Assembly: GCA_030830765.1 (NCBI GenBank) | Contig: JAURMJ010000211.1 | Coordinates: 1-6,340 of the forward strand | From: Quisquiliibacterium sp. | Lineage (GTDB): Bacteria > Pseudomonadota > Gammaproteobacteria > Burkholderiales > Burkholderiaceae_E | DNA length: 6,340 bases | Direction of reading: 5' to 3' | Part shown: positions 1 through 5,939 of the stretch, in pieces | How positions within the stretch are numbered: the stretch's first letter is position 1 | Layout of the letters: each line of letters opens with the position of its first letter | The notes under the pieces: model-generated | The model's database searches: none | Told to the model about the DNA's origin: nothing | Seen by the model: the letters and a program-made list of their open reading frames with translations, nothing else | Program-made: the position numbers and the translations under genes

Positions 1-328
1 ATTCGGACGAGGGTCGAATGAATATGACCGCGGTAACGGCGATCCGACGCATGGCCCGAATCCATGTCTGGGGCCGATCGCAACGGGGCCTTTTTACGCG
101 GTTGCCGTGGTTCCGACACCGCTTGGGACAAGCCTCGGACTGGCGACTGATCCGCAGGCCAGGGTGCTCGATGCGCAAGGTCAGGTCATTGCCGGTCTTT
201 ACGCCTGCGGCAACGATATGCACTCGGCAATGGGCGGAGAGTACCCAGGAGCCGGCGCGCAGATCGGGCAAGCCATGACCTTCGGCTATCTGGCCGCGAT
301 GCATGCGGCCAGACGATCGAATGATTGA
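1..328 (+). CDS. FAD-dependent dehydrogenase, 3-ketosteroid dehydrogenase-like (C-terminal part)
   Basis: This is the C-terminal 108 residues of a flavoprotein whose 5' part lies before the window. The reading frame starts at base 2 and ends with TGA at 326-328. The fragment contains FGRGSNEYDRGNGDP, then NPCLGPIATGPFYAVAVVP, then GLYACGNDMHS, and EYPGAGAQIGQ at about 239-271. This layout is typical of the fumarate reductase/3-ketosteroid dehydrogenase flavoprotein family. There the GLYA-GN segment closes the FAD site, and the YPGAG segment (242-256) carries the active-site Tyr and Gly known in 3-ketosteroid delta-1-dehydrogenases. Family members insert a double bond next to a carbonyl, or reduce one, using FAD. 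Membership is clear; the substrate is not, because the N-terminal FAD motif and substrate domain are absent here. It converges on the next gene with 11 bases between stops. Many relatives are annotated as steroid dehydrogenases without proof. Confidence 0.88.
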   Translation, partial: FGRGSNEYDRGNGDPTHGPNPCLGPIATGPFYAVAVVPTPLGTSLGLATDPQARVLDAQGQVIAGLYACGNDMHSAMGGEYPGAGAQIGQAMTFGYLAAMHAARRSND

Positions 329-339
329 GTGATCTGGCC

Positions 340-963
340 TCAGTGGCTCTTGCGCTGATAGATCAGCGCAAAGTTCAGTGGCGTGCTGCCGGGCGCAAGG
401 GTCTGTGCTGCATTGCGGCAGATCTGGGCATCGTCGCCTTCCACGAGCAGCAGTGTCGAGGGCAGCTTATCGGGCTCCTGCCGCAGTTTCTGCTCCGGGG
501 TCTGCACCTGCGTGCGTGCGGCATCAGGCTGCGCCACACGGATTCTGAGCCCTTGCTCTTTGGCCAGGCCCTGCACCGTCGCGCCACTGATTGCGCCGGC
601 TGCTGCCTCATCAATCTGCATGATCACGATCACCTTGCCCGGGACCGGCAGTACTCCCGTGTCGATCTGCAGGTTGCAGACCGCACGGTTCATGTCGCGG
701 AATTGCGCCATGATCGCGGTGGTGGCCAGGGTCGGGTCGGCTAGCCGACCCAGATATTCGGGTGAACTCAGCGCTGCGACTGAGTCAACTTCATAAAGCG
801 CGCAGTAGCGATGCGCGCCATCGGTCGAACGATAACGGGTCGCAGTATTGAAGCCGGGCAGAGCCAGTCTTTCGATCACGTGCTCATTGTCATACCAGTC
901 GTTGAATTGCACCTCGTGATCCGGTGTTACCGCATTCCAGATGGCCAGAAGTCCGCGTTCCAT
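340..963 (-). CDS. Uncharacterised protein with predicted dimeric alpha/beta-barrel (EthD/DUF-like) fold
   Basis: The protein has 207 residues when started at ATG 961-963, which has a GGAG ribosome binding site 7 bases upstream. The frame stays open upstream to 1104, but that extension lacks a ribosome site and looks like translated noncoding DNA. The N-terminal half (GLLAIWNAVTPDHEVQFNDWYDNEH, then IERLALPGFNTATRY, then RYCALYEVDS) has the pattern of small ferredoxin-like dimeric alpha/beta-barrel proteins. In these a W-x-N start, an FNDWY-x-x-EH helix and a PGF-x-x-x-x-RY strand recur, as in EthD-like and related unnamed families. The C-terminal half (about 105-207) begins with a second hydrophobic strand, KVIVIMQID, and may be a degenerate second copy of the fold. 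No catalytic residues can be assigned. Relatives often sit in catabolic clusters, which fits the neighbouring flavoprotein and TPP enzyme. The exact function is unknown. Confidence 0.78.
   Translation of the reverse strand: MERGLLAIWNAVTPDHEVQFNDWYDNEHVIERLALPGFNTATRYRSTDGAHRYCALYEVDSVAALSSPEYLGRLADPTLATTAIMAQFRDMNRAVCNLQIDTGVLPVPGKVIVIMQIDEAAAGAISGATVQGLAKEQGLRIRVAQPDAARTQVQTPEQKLRQEPDKLPSTLLLVEGDDAQICRNAAQTLAPGSTPLNFALIYQRKSH
350..371. repeat. Perfect 10-bp inverted repeat at the end of the barrel-protein gene
   Basis: TTGCGCTGAT (350-359) is followed by AG and then ATCAGCGCAA (362-371). The repeat is a perfect hairpin in either strand. It lies just inside the 3' end of the - strand gene (codons for ALIYQRK) and 22 bases past the stop of the + strand flavoprotein gene. 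It could terminate or protect the 3' end of the flavoprotein transcript. No T-run follows on either strand, so a classical intrinsic terminator is not supported, and a coding coincidence is possible. Confidence 0.4.
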
Positions 964-970
964 TGTTCTG

Positions 971-974
971 CTCC
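971..974 (-). promoter_or_regulatory. Ribosome binding site deciding the start of the barrel-protein gene
   Basis: On the - strand, GGAG lies 7 bases before ATG at 963-961. No comparable site precedes the upstream alternative start near 1104, so this site fixes the 207-residue form. Confidence 0.65.
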
Positions 975-1192
975 GTGTTGACCTGATGATTTCCCCGTCG
1001 GTGTCGGGTGGATGTCTGGCAGAGACCAGCACCAAAAACTGTGGGGCCGTCCGCTGAGCTACAAGTGTCTTGCGCGTGTCGCCTGGCATTTCACTCGCTG
1101 ACACTCCTGCTGTCTTTGGCGCGCAGCCGGACCGTTCAGAGGTCCTGAGTGTATGTGATCATCGTTGTCTGAGGATTGCCGTTCGATCAGAG

Positions 1193-1226
1193 CGTGCAAA
1201 AACGCATCGCGCCACGCGCAAAAACG
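1193..1226. repeat. Direct repeat CGYGCAAAAACG, two copies 22 bp apart, upstream of the TPP gene
   Basis: CGTGCAAAAACG (1193-1204) recurs as CGCGCAAAAACG (1215-1226), with one difference in 12 bases. The start-to-start distance of 22 bases is close to two helical turns, so both copies face the same side of the DNA. The last copy ends 40 bases before the TPP-enzyme ATG. This arrangement is compatible with an operator for a dimeric or cooperatively bound regulator, or with phased A-tracts that bend DNA. The regulator is unknown and chance is not excluded. Confidence 0.35.
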
Positions 1227-1256
1227 GCACCCGTCCACAGGCGTGGCAGCCAAAGC

Positions 1257-1261
1257 AGGAG
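1257..1261 (+). promoter_or_regulatory. Ribosome binding site of the TPP-enzyme gene
   Basis: AGGAG lies 5 bases before ATG at 1267-1269. It supports this start over the in-frame TTG at 1165, which has no such site and would add 34 polar residues not seen in the family. Confidence 0.75.
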
Positions 1262-1266
1262 ACAAG

Positions 1267-3051
1267 ATGGCAAAGATGAAAGGCGCCGACCTGATTTCGG
1301 AGTTTCTGGTCAAGGAAAAAATTCCCTATGTGTTCGGCATCTGCGGACATGGGAATGTTGGCCTGCTCGACGGACTCTACAACGTGCGCGACAAGGTCAA
1401 GCTGATCTCGCCGCGTCACGAGCAGGCCGCGGCGCACATGGCCGATGGCTACTTTCGCGTCAAGCACCAGCCGGCGGCCACGCTGACCTCAACCGGTCCC
1501 GGGTCGGCCAACCTGATCATGGGCCTGGCCGTTGCGCAGACCGACAGCTCGGCGCTGCTGGCGATCACCGCCAACGTGCCGACCTCGCAGTTCAACCGCG
1601 GCCCATTCCAGGAACTGAATCGTCATAACCAGGCCGATTTTCCGAATGTGGTGCGCCCTGTGGTCAAGCGCAGCTTTCAGCCGAGCCGGGTCGACATGTT
1701 GCCGCTGGCGATGCGTCAGGCCGTGACGACCATGACCAGCGGGCGCCCGGGGCCGGTCAACGTCGATATTCCATTCAATCTTTTTCAGGAAGAGGCCGAG
1801 GTCGACCTCGAGGCCGGCTGGGACGGCTTTAACGAGCGTCGCAGCGCAGCGGCGCCCGAGGACATCACGCGGGTGCTGCAGATGCTGGCTGCGTCACGTC
1901 GTCCGGCGATCTTCATCGGCCATGGCGTGACCCTGTCGGAAGCCGGCAAGGCGCTGACTGATTTCGCCCAGGCCCAGCGTATCCCGGTCATCAGTTCACC
2001 CAACGGCATGGGCTGTCTGGACATGCGCGATCCGCTGTCGCTGGGCTTCATCGGTCGCAATGGCGCGTTCCCGGCCAATCAGGCCGGCCGGCATGCGGAT
2101 CTGGTCATCGCCATTGGCGCGCGTTTTGATGATCGCTCGTCCTCTTCTTGGATGCCCGGTTACTCCTGGAATTTCCCGCATACCAGGCTTGTGCATGTTG
2201 ATGTTGACCATGGCGAGATCGGCCGCAACTATCCGCCGGATCTGGGCATCCTGGCCGATGCACGGGTGTTTCTGGAGCAACTCAATGCCGAGGCCGCACG
2301 CGGCCCGTCGCCTGATGTGCACAGGCTGGCTGAATGGCATGCCCAGATCGCCGGCTGGCGTGCCGAGTGGGACGCGTTCGTGAAGCCCAACTTCGAGATC
2401 CATGCGTCGCCGTTGCGCCCGGAACGGATTGTTGCCGATTGCCGTGCGGTGTTGCCTGATGATGCGATCATTTCGCTGGACTCCGGCATCCACCACAACT
2501 GGTTCATGCAGTTCTGGGAGGCTCGCCAGCCGCAGACGATGCTCAACACCTGGGGCTATTCAGGGATGGGCTTCGGACCATGCTCAATCCTGGGGGCCAA
2601 ACTGGCAGCACCCGATCGGCCTTGTATCTCCATTTGCGGGGATGGTGGTTTCACGATGGTGCCGCATGTGATGTGCACCGCGGTCGAATACGACATCCCG
2701 GTGGTCTGGGTCGTCTGGAACAATTTCGCTTGGGCTGCGATCCGTGATCTGCAGTATGCGTACTTTGATGGTCGCGAGATCGGTACCGCCTTTTACAGCG
2801 GCCCGGATCGAAAAGCCTACAACCCGGACTTTGCGGCGATGGCCCGCTCCTGTGGTGTTGCAGGCTTCACGGTCACGCGCTCGCAGGATTTCGCCGGCGT
2901 GCTGCAGCAGGCGGTTGCCATGAACAAGCCTTGTCTGATTGATGTGCATGTCGACGCGAATATCCGCCCGCCGGGGACCGGCGCCTGGGGCCTGCCGCCG
3001 ATTGCCCCGAAAGAGCCGGTGTTTGGTGCGAAATATCTGCCCGGCCAGTGA
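1267..3051 (+). CDS. Thiamine pyrophosphate-dependent enzyme, acetolactate synthase superfamily
   Basis: The predicted protein has 594 residues, the usual length for this superfamily. Family enzymes use TPP to cleave or join 2-keto or 2-hydroxyacyl compounds in the cytoplasm. Three domains are visible: an N-terminal pyrimidine-binding domain (about 4-165), a central Rossmann-like domain (about 185-325) and a C-terminal pyrophosphate-binding domain (about 395-575). The activating glutamate is E52 in SPRHEQAAAHMADGY. An FQE motif (114-116) and a conserved lysine (K134, VVKRSF) match acetohydroxyacid synthases, as does RPGPVNVDIP. The TPP/Mg motif runs from GDGGF (458-462) to NN (485-486). The region after NN (FAWAAIRDLQYAYFDG) differs from the NNGGYGM-type sequence common in biosynthetic enzymes. 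No regulatory subunit gene follows; a cupin gene lies 47 bases downstream, probably co-transcribed. I infer a catabolic carboligase or decarboxylase/lyase of unknown substrate. Superfamily assignment is firm; calling it ilvB would be unsafe. Confidence 0.92.
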   Translation: MAKMKGADLISEFLVKEKIPYVFGICGHGNVGLLDGLYNVRDKVKLISPRHEQAAAHMADGYFRVKHQPAATLTSTGPGSANLIMGLAVAQTDSSALLAITANVPTSQFNRGPFQELNRHNQADFPNVVRPVVKRSFQPSRVDMLPLAMRQAVTTMTSGRPGPVNVDIPFNLFQEEAEVDLEAGWDGFNERRSAAAPEDITRVLQMLAASRRPAIFIGHGVTLSEAGKALTDFAQAQRIPVISSPNGMGCLDMRDPLSLGFIGRNGAFPANQAGRHADLVIAIGARFDDRSSSSWMPGYSWNFPHTRLVHVDVDHGEIGRNYPPDLGILADARVFLEQLNAEAARGPSPDVHRLAEWHAQIAGWRAEWDAFVKPNFEIHASPLRPERIVADCRAVLPDDAIISLDSGIHHNWFMQFWEARQPQTMLNTWGYSGMGFGPCSILGAKLAAPDRPCISICGDGGFTMVPHVMCTAVEYDIPVVWVVWNNFAWAAIRDLQYAYFDGREIGTAFYSGPDRKAYNPDFAAMARSCGVAGFTVTRSQDFAGVLQQAVAMNKPCLIDVHVDANIRPPGTGAWGLPPIAPKEPVFGAKYLPGQ

Positions 3052-3098
3052 TGTTTTTGTTTCCGGCCGCTCAAACTACTCTGGAGATTCGCTGATTC

Positions 3099-3545
3099 AT
3101 GGCTACCGAAAAGAAACTGACGGGCTCCAAGCGAGTGCCCAAATCCACCTCAAAGTCCAGCCCCAAGGCTGCGGCCAAGATAGCCCCACGCAAGGCTGTG
3201 ATCCGTAACATCGTCGAGGAGCCCTGGCAGCAGTTTCCGGGGCATTTCGGCGGTGCCTTATCCAAGGCACTGGTCCGGCCTGAGACCGCGGGCTCTCGAC
3301 TGGTTGATTACCGCATCTCCACCTACCAGCCGATGGCGCATGTTGAATTGCATGCACACAAAGTCCAGGAGCAGATCTATCACGTGCTTGAGGGCGAAGG
3401 GATGATGGAAATCGATGGCGAGCGTCGCGTGGTGCGCAAGCACGATGTGATCTTCCTGCCACCGGGTGTGCCGCACAAGATCACCAACGAGGGTCTGGGC
3501 GATCTGACGTTCATTGTTGTGACCACGCCGGTCGACGATCACTGA
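3099..3545 (+). CDS. Single-domain cupin protein with lysine-rich N-terminal tail
   Basis: This is a 148-residue protein. Residues about 1-33 are rich in Lys, Ser, Ala and Pro (SKRVPKSTSKSSPKAAAK) and look disordered and strongly basic. Residues about 35-148 form one cupin beta-barrel. Metal-binding motif 1 is HAHKVQEQIYHVLEGEG, giving two His and a Glu. Motif 2 is PPGVPHKITN, giving the third His. A divalent metal centre is therefore expected. Single-domain cupins include dioxygenases, isomerases and small-molecule sensors, and sequence alone does not choose among them. The start at 3099 follows GGAG (3083-3086) with a rather long 12-base spacing. The gene lies 47 bases after the TPP enzyme on the same strand with no visible terminator between, so co-transcription is likely and the two may act on related metabolites. 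Confidence 0.87.
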   Translation: MATEKKLTGSKRVPKSTSKSSPKAAAKIAPRKAVIRNIVEEPWQQFPGHFGGALSKALVRPETAGSRLVDYRISTYQPMAHVELHAHKVQEQIYHVLEGEGMMEIDGERRVVRKHDVIFLPPGVPHKITNEGLGDLTFIVVTTPVDDH

Positions 3546-3547
3546 GT

Positions 3548-3557
3548 CGTGGCCACG
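3548..3557. repeat. Palindrome CGTGGCCACG just after the cupin stop
   Basis: A perfect 10-bp palindrome without loop lies 2 bases after the cupin TGA (3543-3545), in the 98-base gap before the diguanylate cyclase. It is too short and loop-less to form a good terminator and has no T-run. It could be a protein binding site or chance. The rest of the gap holds a weak TATAGA (3587-3592) without a matching -35, so the cyclase promoter is not identified. Confidence 0.25.
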
Positions 3558-3643
3558 GCAGCGATCGATTTCGTCCATTCGGGGGATATAGAGCGAACAG
3601 GCTTCAATGTTAGCCTCAACGTTTCCTCTATTGCTCTGGACTG

Positions 3644-5388
3644 ATGGGTTTTCGTATCGACAGCCGGCTTGGACGGCGATTTCTCGCTGTCGTGATTCCG
3701 CTGGCCATCCTGGTCAGCGCCATCGTGCTTTCAGCCTTTTTTTCCTGACCCGGGAAGTCATCGACGAAGTCAGTCTGCGGGTATCTGCCCGTCAGGTCGA
3801 GCTGGATCGTGCGCGGGCGACCGCCCCGATCGTCAGGGAGGTTAGCCTGGCTCGTACTGCGAGCGTTTCAGAGTCGCTTCGCGACTGGGCGCTCAATGAG
3901 TCCGATCCGTTGCTCACGACCCAGGGCCTGGACACCCTGGAGCGGTTTCGGGAGTTATTCGACGACCGCAGCTATTTTTTCGTCATCGATCGGAGTGGCA
4001 ACTATTACTCGAACGACGGAAGTTTTGCCCCGAAAGAGCGCCTGCGTTACTCACTGTCGCTGCAGGCGCCGCTGGATCAGTGGTACTTCCTGACGCGCGC
4101 GAAACCGGGGCAATGCCATCTGAATCCCGACCATGATCGCGTACTGAATGTCACCAAGCTCTGGATCAATTGCATGATCCGGGATCACGGCAAGGTGGTT
4201 GCGATGGTCGGTACCGGTATCGACCTGACCCGGTTCATTCGTGAATCCATGCAGGCATCGGTTCCGGATGCAACGAACCTCTTCATTGATCATCATGGTG
4301 CGATCCAGGTCCACCCGGATCAGAGCAAGATTACGCTGCGGGCATTGACGGTGCCGCTGGACTCTTCAAGCACGATCTTCAAGCTTTTGGATTCACAGCA
4401 GGATGCCCAGACCGTTCGACAGATGATCGAGCGGCTCAAGAAGGAAGCAGGGAAGAAGGGAGCAGGGAAGTCCGAATCACGGTTTCTGCAGATCGATGGT
4501 CGCAGGCACCTGATCAGTCTCTCCTATATCGAGGACCTGGGCTGGTTTGCAGTATCGCTGATGGACCTCGAAAACAGGCTGTCTGATCGTCTTCGGCAAC
4601 TGTCGTTGCTGCTGCTCGGTGCGATTCTGCTGACCGTGGTCGCCGTTCTGCTGGCATTTAATCGGCTGGTCCTGAGCCGCGTGCGCAAACTAGATCAGGC
4701 GGTGCGGGAGTTCACCGAAAACCCGGATCGACAATTGTCCCTGGCATGGCAACCCGAGGCTGACGAAATCGGTCGTTTGCAGATCCAGTTTTCGCGGATG
4801 GCCGAGAGTGTGCGGGAGCAGACCTCCAACCTTGAGCGGCTGGTCGAAAGGCGGACGCGTGAGCTGGAAATGCTGGCGACGACGGACGAGCTGACCGGGA
4901 TTGCAAATCGACGTTTTTTCCTGCGTCGCCTGGTCGAGGAGATGAAGCGCTGCGGTCGCTATCACGACTCGCTGGCGGTGATCCTGCTCGATGTCGACTA
5001 TTTCAAGCAGGTCAACGATACCCACGGTCATGAGGCCGGCGATCGGGTCTTGAACGCCATTGCGCAGATCTTGCAGGCTGGAATTCGCGAAACCGATCTT
5101 GTAGCGCGATATGGGGGCGAGGAGTTCACGGTGCTGCTGATTGCCGCCGACGAAGGCAAGGTCAGGGCGAAGGCCGAACAGATCAGGCGGGCCGTGCAGG
5201 AGATGCAAATTGCACTGCCGAGCGTCGGATCGATCCAGGTGACGGTCAGCCTCGGCGCAGCGGTCTACCGGATCGATCAGGGCCGGGATCCTGATGCACT
5301 GCTCAGAGCAGCTGACGAGGCGCTCTATCAGGCAAAGCGGGAGGGCCGCAATCGCGTTGCCATGGCTAATTTCTCGAGTACTCAATGA
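3644..5388 (+). CDS. Membrane sensor diguanylate cyclase (Cache-like, HAMP, GGDEF), frameshifted near its N-terminus
   Basis: The enzyme would make cyclic di-GMP from two GTP in response to an outside signal. Read from ATG 3644, the protein begins MGFRIDSRLGRRFLAVVIP with a clear TM helix (about 13-35), but meets TGA at 3746-3748. All later domains lie one frame back (-1), which is entered within the T7 run at 3737-3743. The restored protein has 581 residues. A periplasmic Cache-like sensor spans about 40-310 (FVIDRSGNYYSND, QWYFLTRAKPG, VGTGIDLTRF, LFIDHHGAIQVHP). The second TM helix (about 320-343) precedes HAMP/coiled coil (about 341-410). GGDEF starts at TTDELTGIANRR (413-424), with metal residues in LLDVDYFKQVND (448-459), signature GGEEF (491-495) and product-inhibition RxxD (RETD, 482-485). 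All key catalytic residues are present. An alternative ATG at 3607 reaches the body without a shift but gives a nonsensical N-terminus lacking TM1. The ribosome site at 3644 is weak (GGA, 3 bases away). The 3' end overlaps folA by 23 bases. Confidence 0.85.
3737..3743 (+). other. T7 homopolymer at the frameshift point of the cyclase
   Basis: In the frame of the TM1 segment the codons are GCC TTT TTT TCC TGA. In the frame of the sensor/GGDEF body the same region reads TTT TTC CTG ACC CGG. One extra T, or a -1 slip of the ribosome or RNA polymerase on this run, joins LSAFF to FLTREVIDEV and restores a continuous membrane protein. The stop codon directly after the run would favour slippage. A sequencing error or recent mutation explains it equally well. 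Confidence 0.75.
4441..4470 (+). repeat. In-frame 15-bp tandem duplication in the cyclase sensor domain
   Basis: AAGGAAGCAGGGAAG (4441-4455) is followed directly by AAGGGAGCAGGGAAG (4456-4470), 14 of 15 bases alike. It encodes KEAGK-KGAGK (residues about 267-276 of the restored protein), a lysine/glycine-rich loop between predicted strands of the periplasmic sensor. The frame is kept. It looks like a recent slippage duplication in a tolerant loop. Confidence 0.85.
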
Positions 5389-5926
5389 TCGCGTAGCGCA
5401 GGCCGCTGCGCGATGCATGCGTTTGCCGCGAAGTCTGCGTCCAGACTTTCCGGTCCAGGGCGGCGAAGCTTGCATCGCCGTCGAAGTCCGCATCGATTTC
5501 GGTCATCACGATCCGGTCAGCCATTGGCAGGGCTTCGCGGTAGATCTGCGCGCCGCCCACGATCATTGCTTCGTTGGTACTGATGCCTGCAACCGGTGAG
5601 GCCCTGGTTGCGATCTTGATTGCCTGCTGCAATGAATCGGCCCGCTCGCACCCCGGGTAAGTCCACTTTGGGTTGCGGGTCACGACGATCGTACGCCGCC
5701 CAGGCAAAGGGCGCCCGATCGAATCAAAGGTCTTGCGTCCCATGATCAGCGCATGGCCTGTTGTCAGCGCCTTGAAGTGCGCCAAGTCCTCAGGCAGATG
5801 CCAGGGCAAGGTGTTCGCATGCCCAATCACGCCGTTGCGCGCCCGCGCGACCACAATTGTCAGCCTGATGGGCGGGGTGGGGGCATCCTGAGCCCGACGC
5901 AGCGACTTGTCAGCCTGATCAGTCAC
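5366..5926 (-). CDS. folA: Dihydrofolate reductase
   Basis: The enzyme reduces dihydrofolate to tetrahydrofolate with NADPH in the cytoplasm, regenerating the cofactor spent by thymidylate synthase. The predicted protein has 186 residues. Visible motifs are NGVIGHANTLPWHLPEDLAHFK, with the acidic catalytic residue at D47, then the NADPH/folate segment MGRKTFDSIGRPLPGR (62-77), then MIVGGAQIY (121-129) and the conserved Thr in MTEIDADFDGD. The start is GTG at 5924-5926. It is favoured by a GAGG site 9 bases upstream and by the lack of a closer start before the first strand (LTIVVARARNG). This gives about 20 extra N-terminal residues compared with the common 160-170 residue enzyme. The loop before MIVGG (RASPVAGISTNE) is also a little long. 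thyA ends 11 bases upstream, so the two genes form an operon. The stop (TAG, 5366-5368) lies inside the convergent cyclase gene. Confidence 0.96.
   Translation of the reverse strand: MTDQADKSLRRAQDAPTPPIRLTIVVARARNGVIGHANTLPWHLPEDLAHFKALTTGHALIMGRKTFDSIGRPLPGRRTIVVTRNPKWTYPGCERADSLQQAIKIATRASPVAGISTNEAMIVGGAQIYREALPMADRIVMTEIDADFDGDASFAALDRKVWTQTSRQTHASRSGLRYAIIEYSRN
5388..5414 (+). terminator. Strong hairpin at the cyclase stop codon, terminator-like but without T-run
   Basis: ATCGCGTAGCG (5388-5398), loop CAGGC and CGCTGCGCGAT (5404-5414) form an 11-bp stem starting at the last base of the cyclase TGA. One pair is U-G in the + strand transcript and would be A-C in the - strand transcript, so the structure is stronger in cyclase mRNA. 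No U-tract follows, so it may be a Rho-linked or 3'-end protecting hairpin rather than an intrinsic terminator. It also lies in the coding sequence for the last residues of FolA. Confidence 0.4.
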
Positions 5927-5935
5927 GACAACGTG

Positions 5936-5939
5936 CCTC
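5936..5939 (-). promoter_or_regulatory. folA ribosome binding site overlapping the thyA stop
   Basis: On the - strand the thyA TGA (5940-5938) shares bases with GAGG (5939-5936), which lies 9 bases before the folA GTG. This overlap suggests translational coupling: ribosomes finishing thyA would expose or re-use the folA site. It also supports the GTG start. Confidence 0.6.

Larger units (their letters stand above)
964..1266. other. Divergent intergenic region, presumed promoters for both flanking genes
   Basis: This 303-base stretch separates the - strand barrel-protein gene from the + strand TPP-enzyme gene, so it should hold both promoters. I see no convincing -35/-10 pair for either direction. 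A TTGACC hexamer at 978-983 has no matching -10 at 16-18 bases. The most ordered element is a near-perfect direct repeat at 1193-1226, listed separately. Open frames running through here on both strands start at weak codons without ribosome sites and resemble no known protein. Confidence 0.5.

Noticed and set aside
978..983. TTGACC as a -35 box
   Set aside because: No acceptable -10 lies 16-18 bases downstream, and it falls next to the ribosome site of the opposite gene.
964..1104. Upstream extension of the barrel-protein gene on the - strand
   Set aside because: GGAG lies 7 bases before ATG 963, and the fold begins right after that ATG. The extension has no recognisable domain and no ribosome site.
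1165..1266. In-frame TTG extension of the TPP enzyme
   Set aside because: It has no ribosome binding site and adds 34 residues of Arg/Lys-rich sequence not expected in the family. ATG 1267 has AGGAG at good spacing.
1996..2949. Long - strand open frames opposite the TPP enzyme
   Set aside because: They are antisense shadows typical of GC-rich coding DNA. The + strand shows conserved TPP motifs throughout.
1267..3051. Naming the TPP enzyme ilvB, xsc, gcl or iolD
   Set aside because: Superfamily motifs fit, but the region after NN, the missing regulatory subunit and the neighbourhood do not support any of these names.
3585..3592. GATATAGA as the -10 of a cyclase promoter
   Set aside because: It matches TATAAT only partly (TATAGA), and no -35-like hexamer occurs at the right distance.
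3607..3741. ATG 3607 as the start of the cyclase, giving an unbroken 593-residue frame
   Set aside because: The first ~45 residues (for example TDGFSYRQPAWTAISRCRD) lack a TM helix and look like translated out-of-frame DNA. The overlapping frame from 3644 gives a textbook cytoplasmic stub plus TM helix that fits the Cache-sensor architecture.
4690..5493. Long - strand open frame opposite the GGDEF region
   Set aside because: It is the shadow of the cyclase. Its translation has no recognisable domain, while the + frame has full GGDEF motifs.
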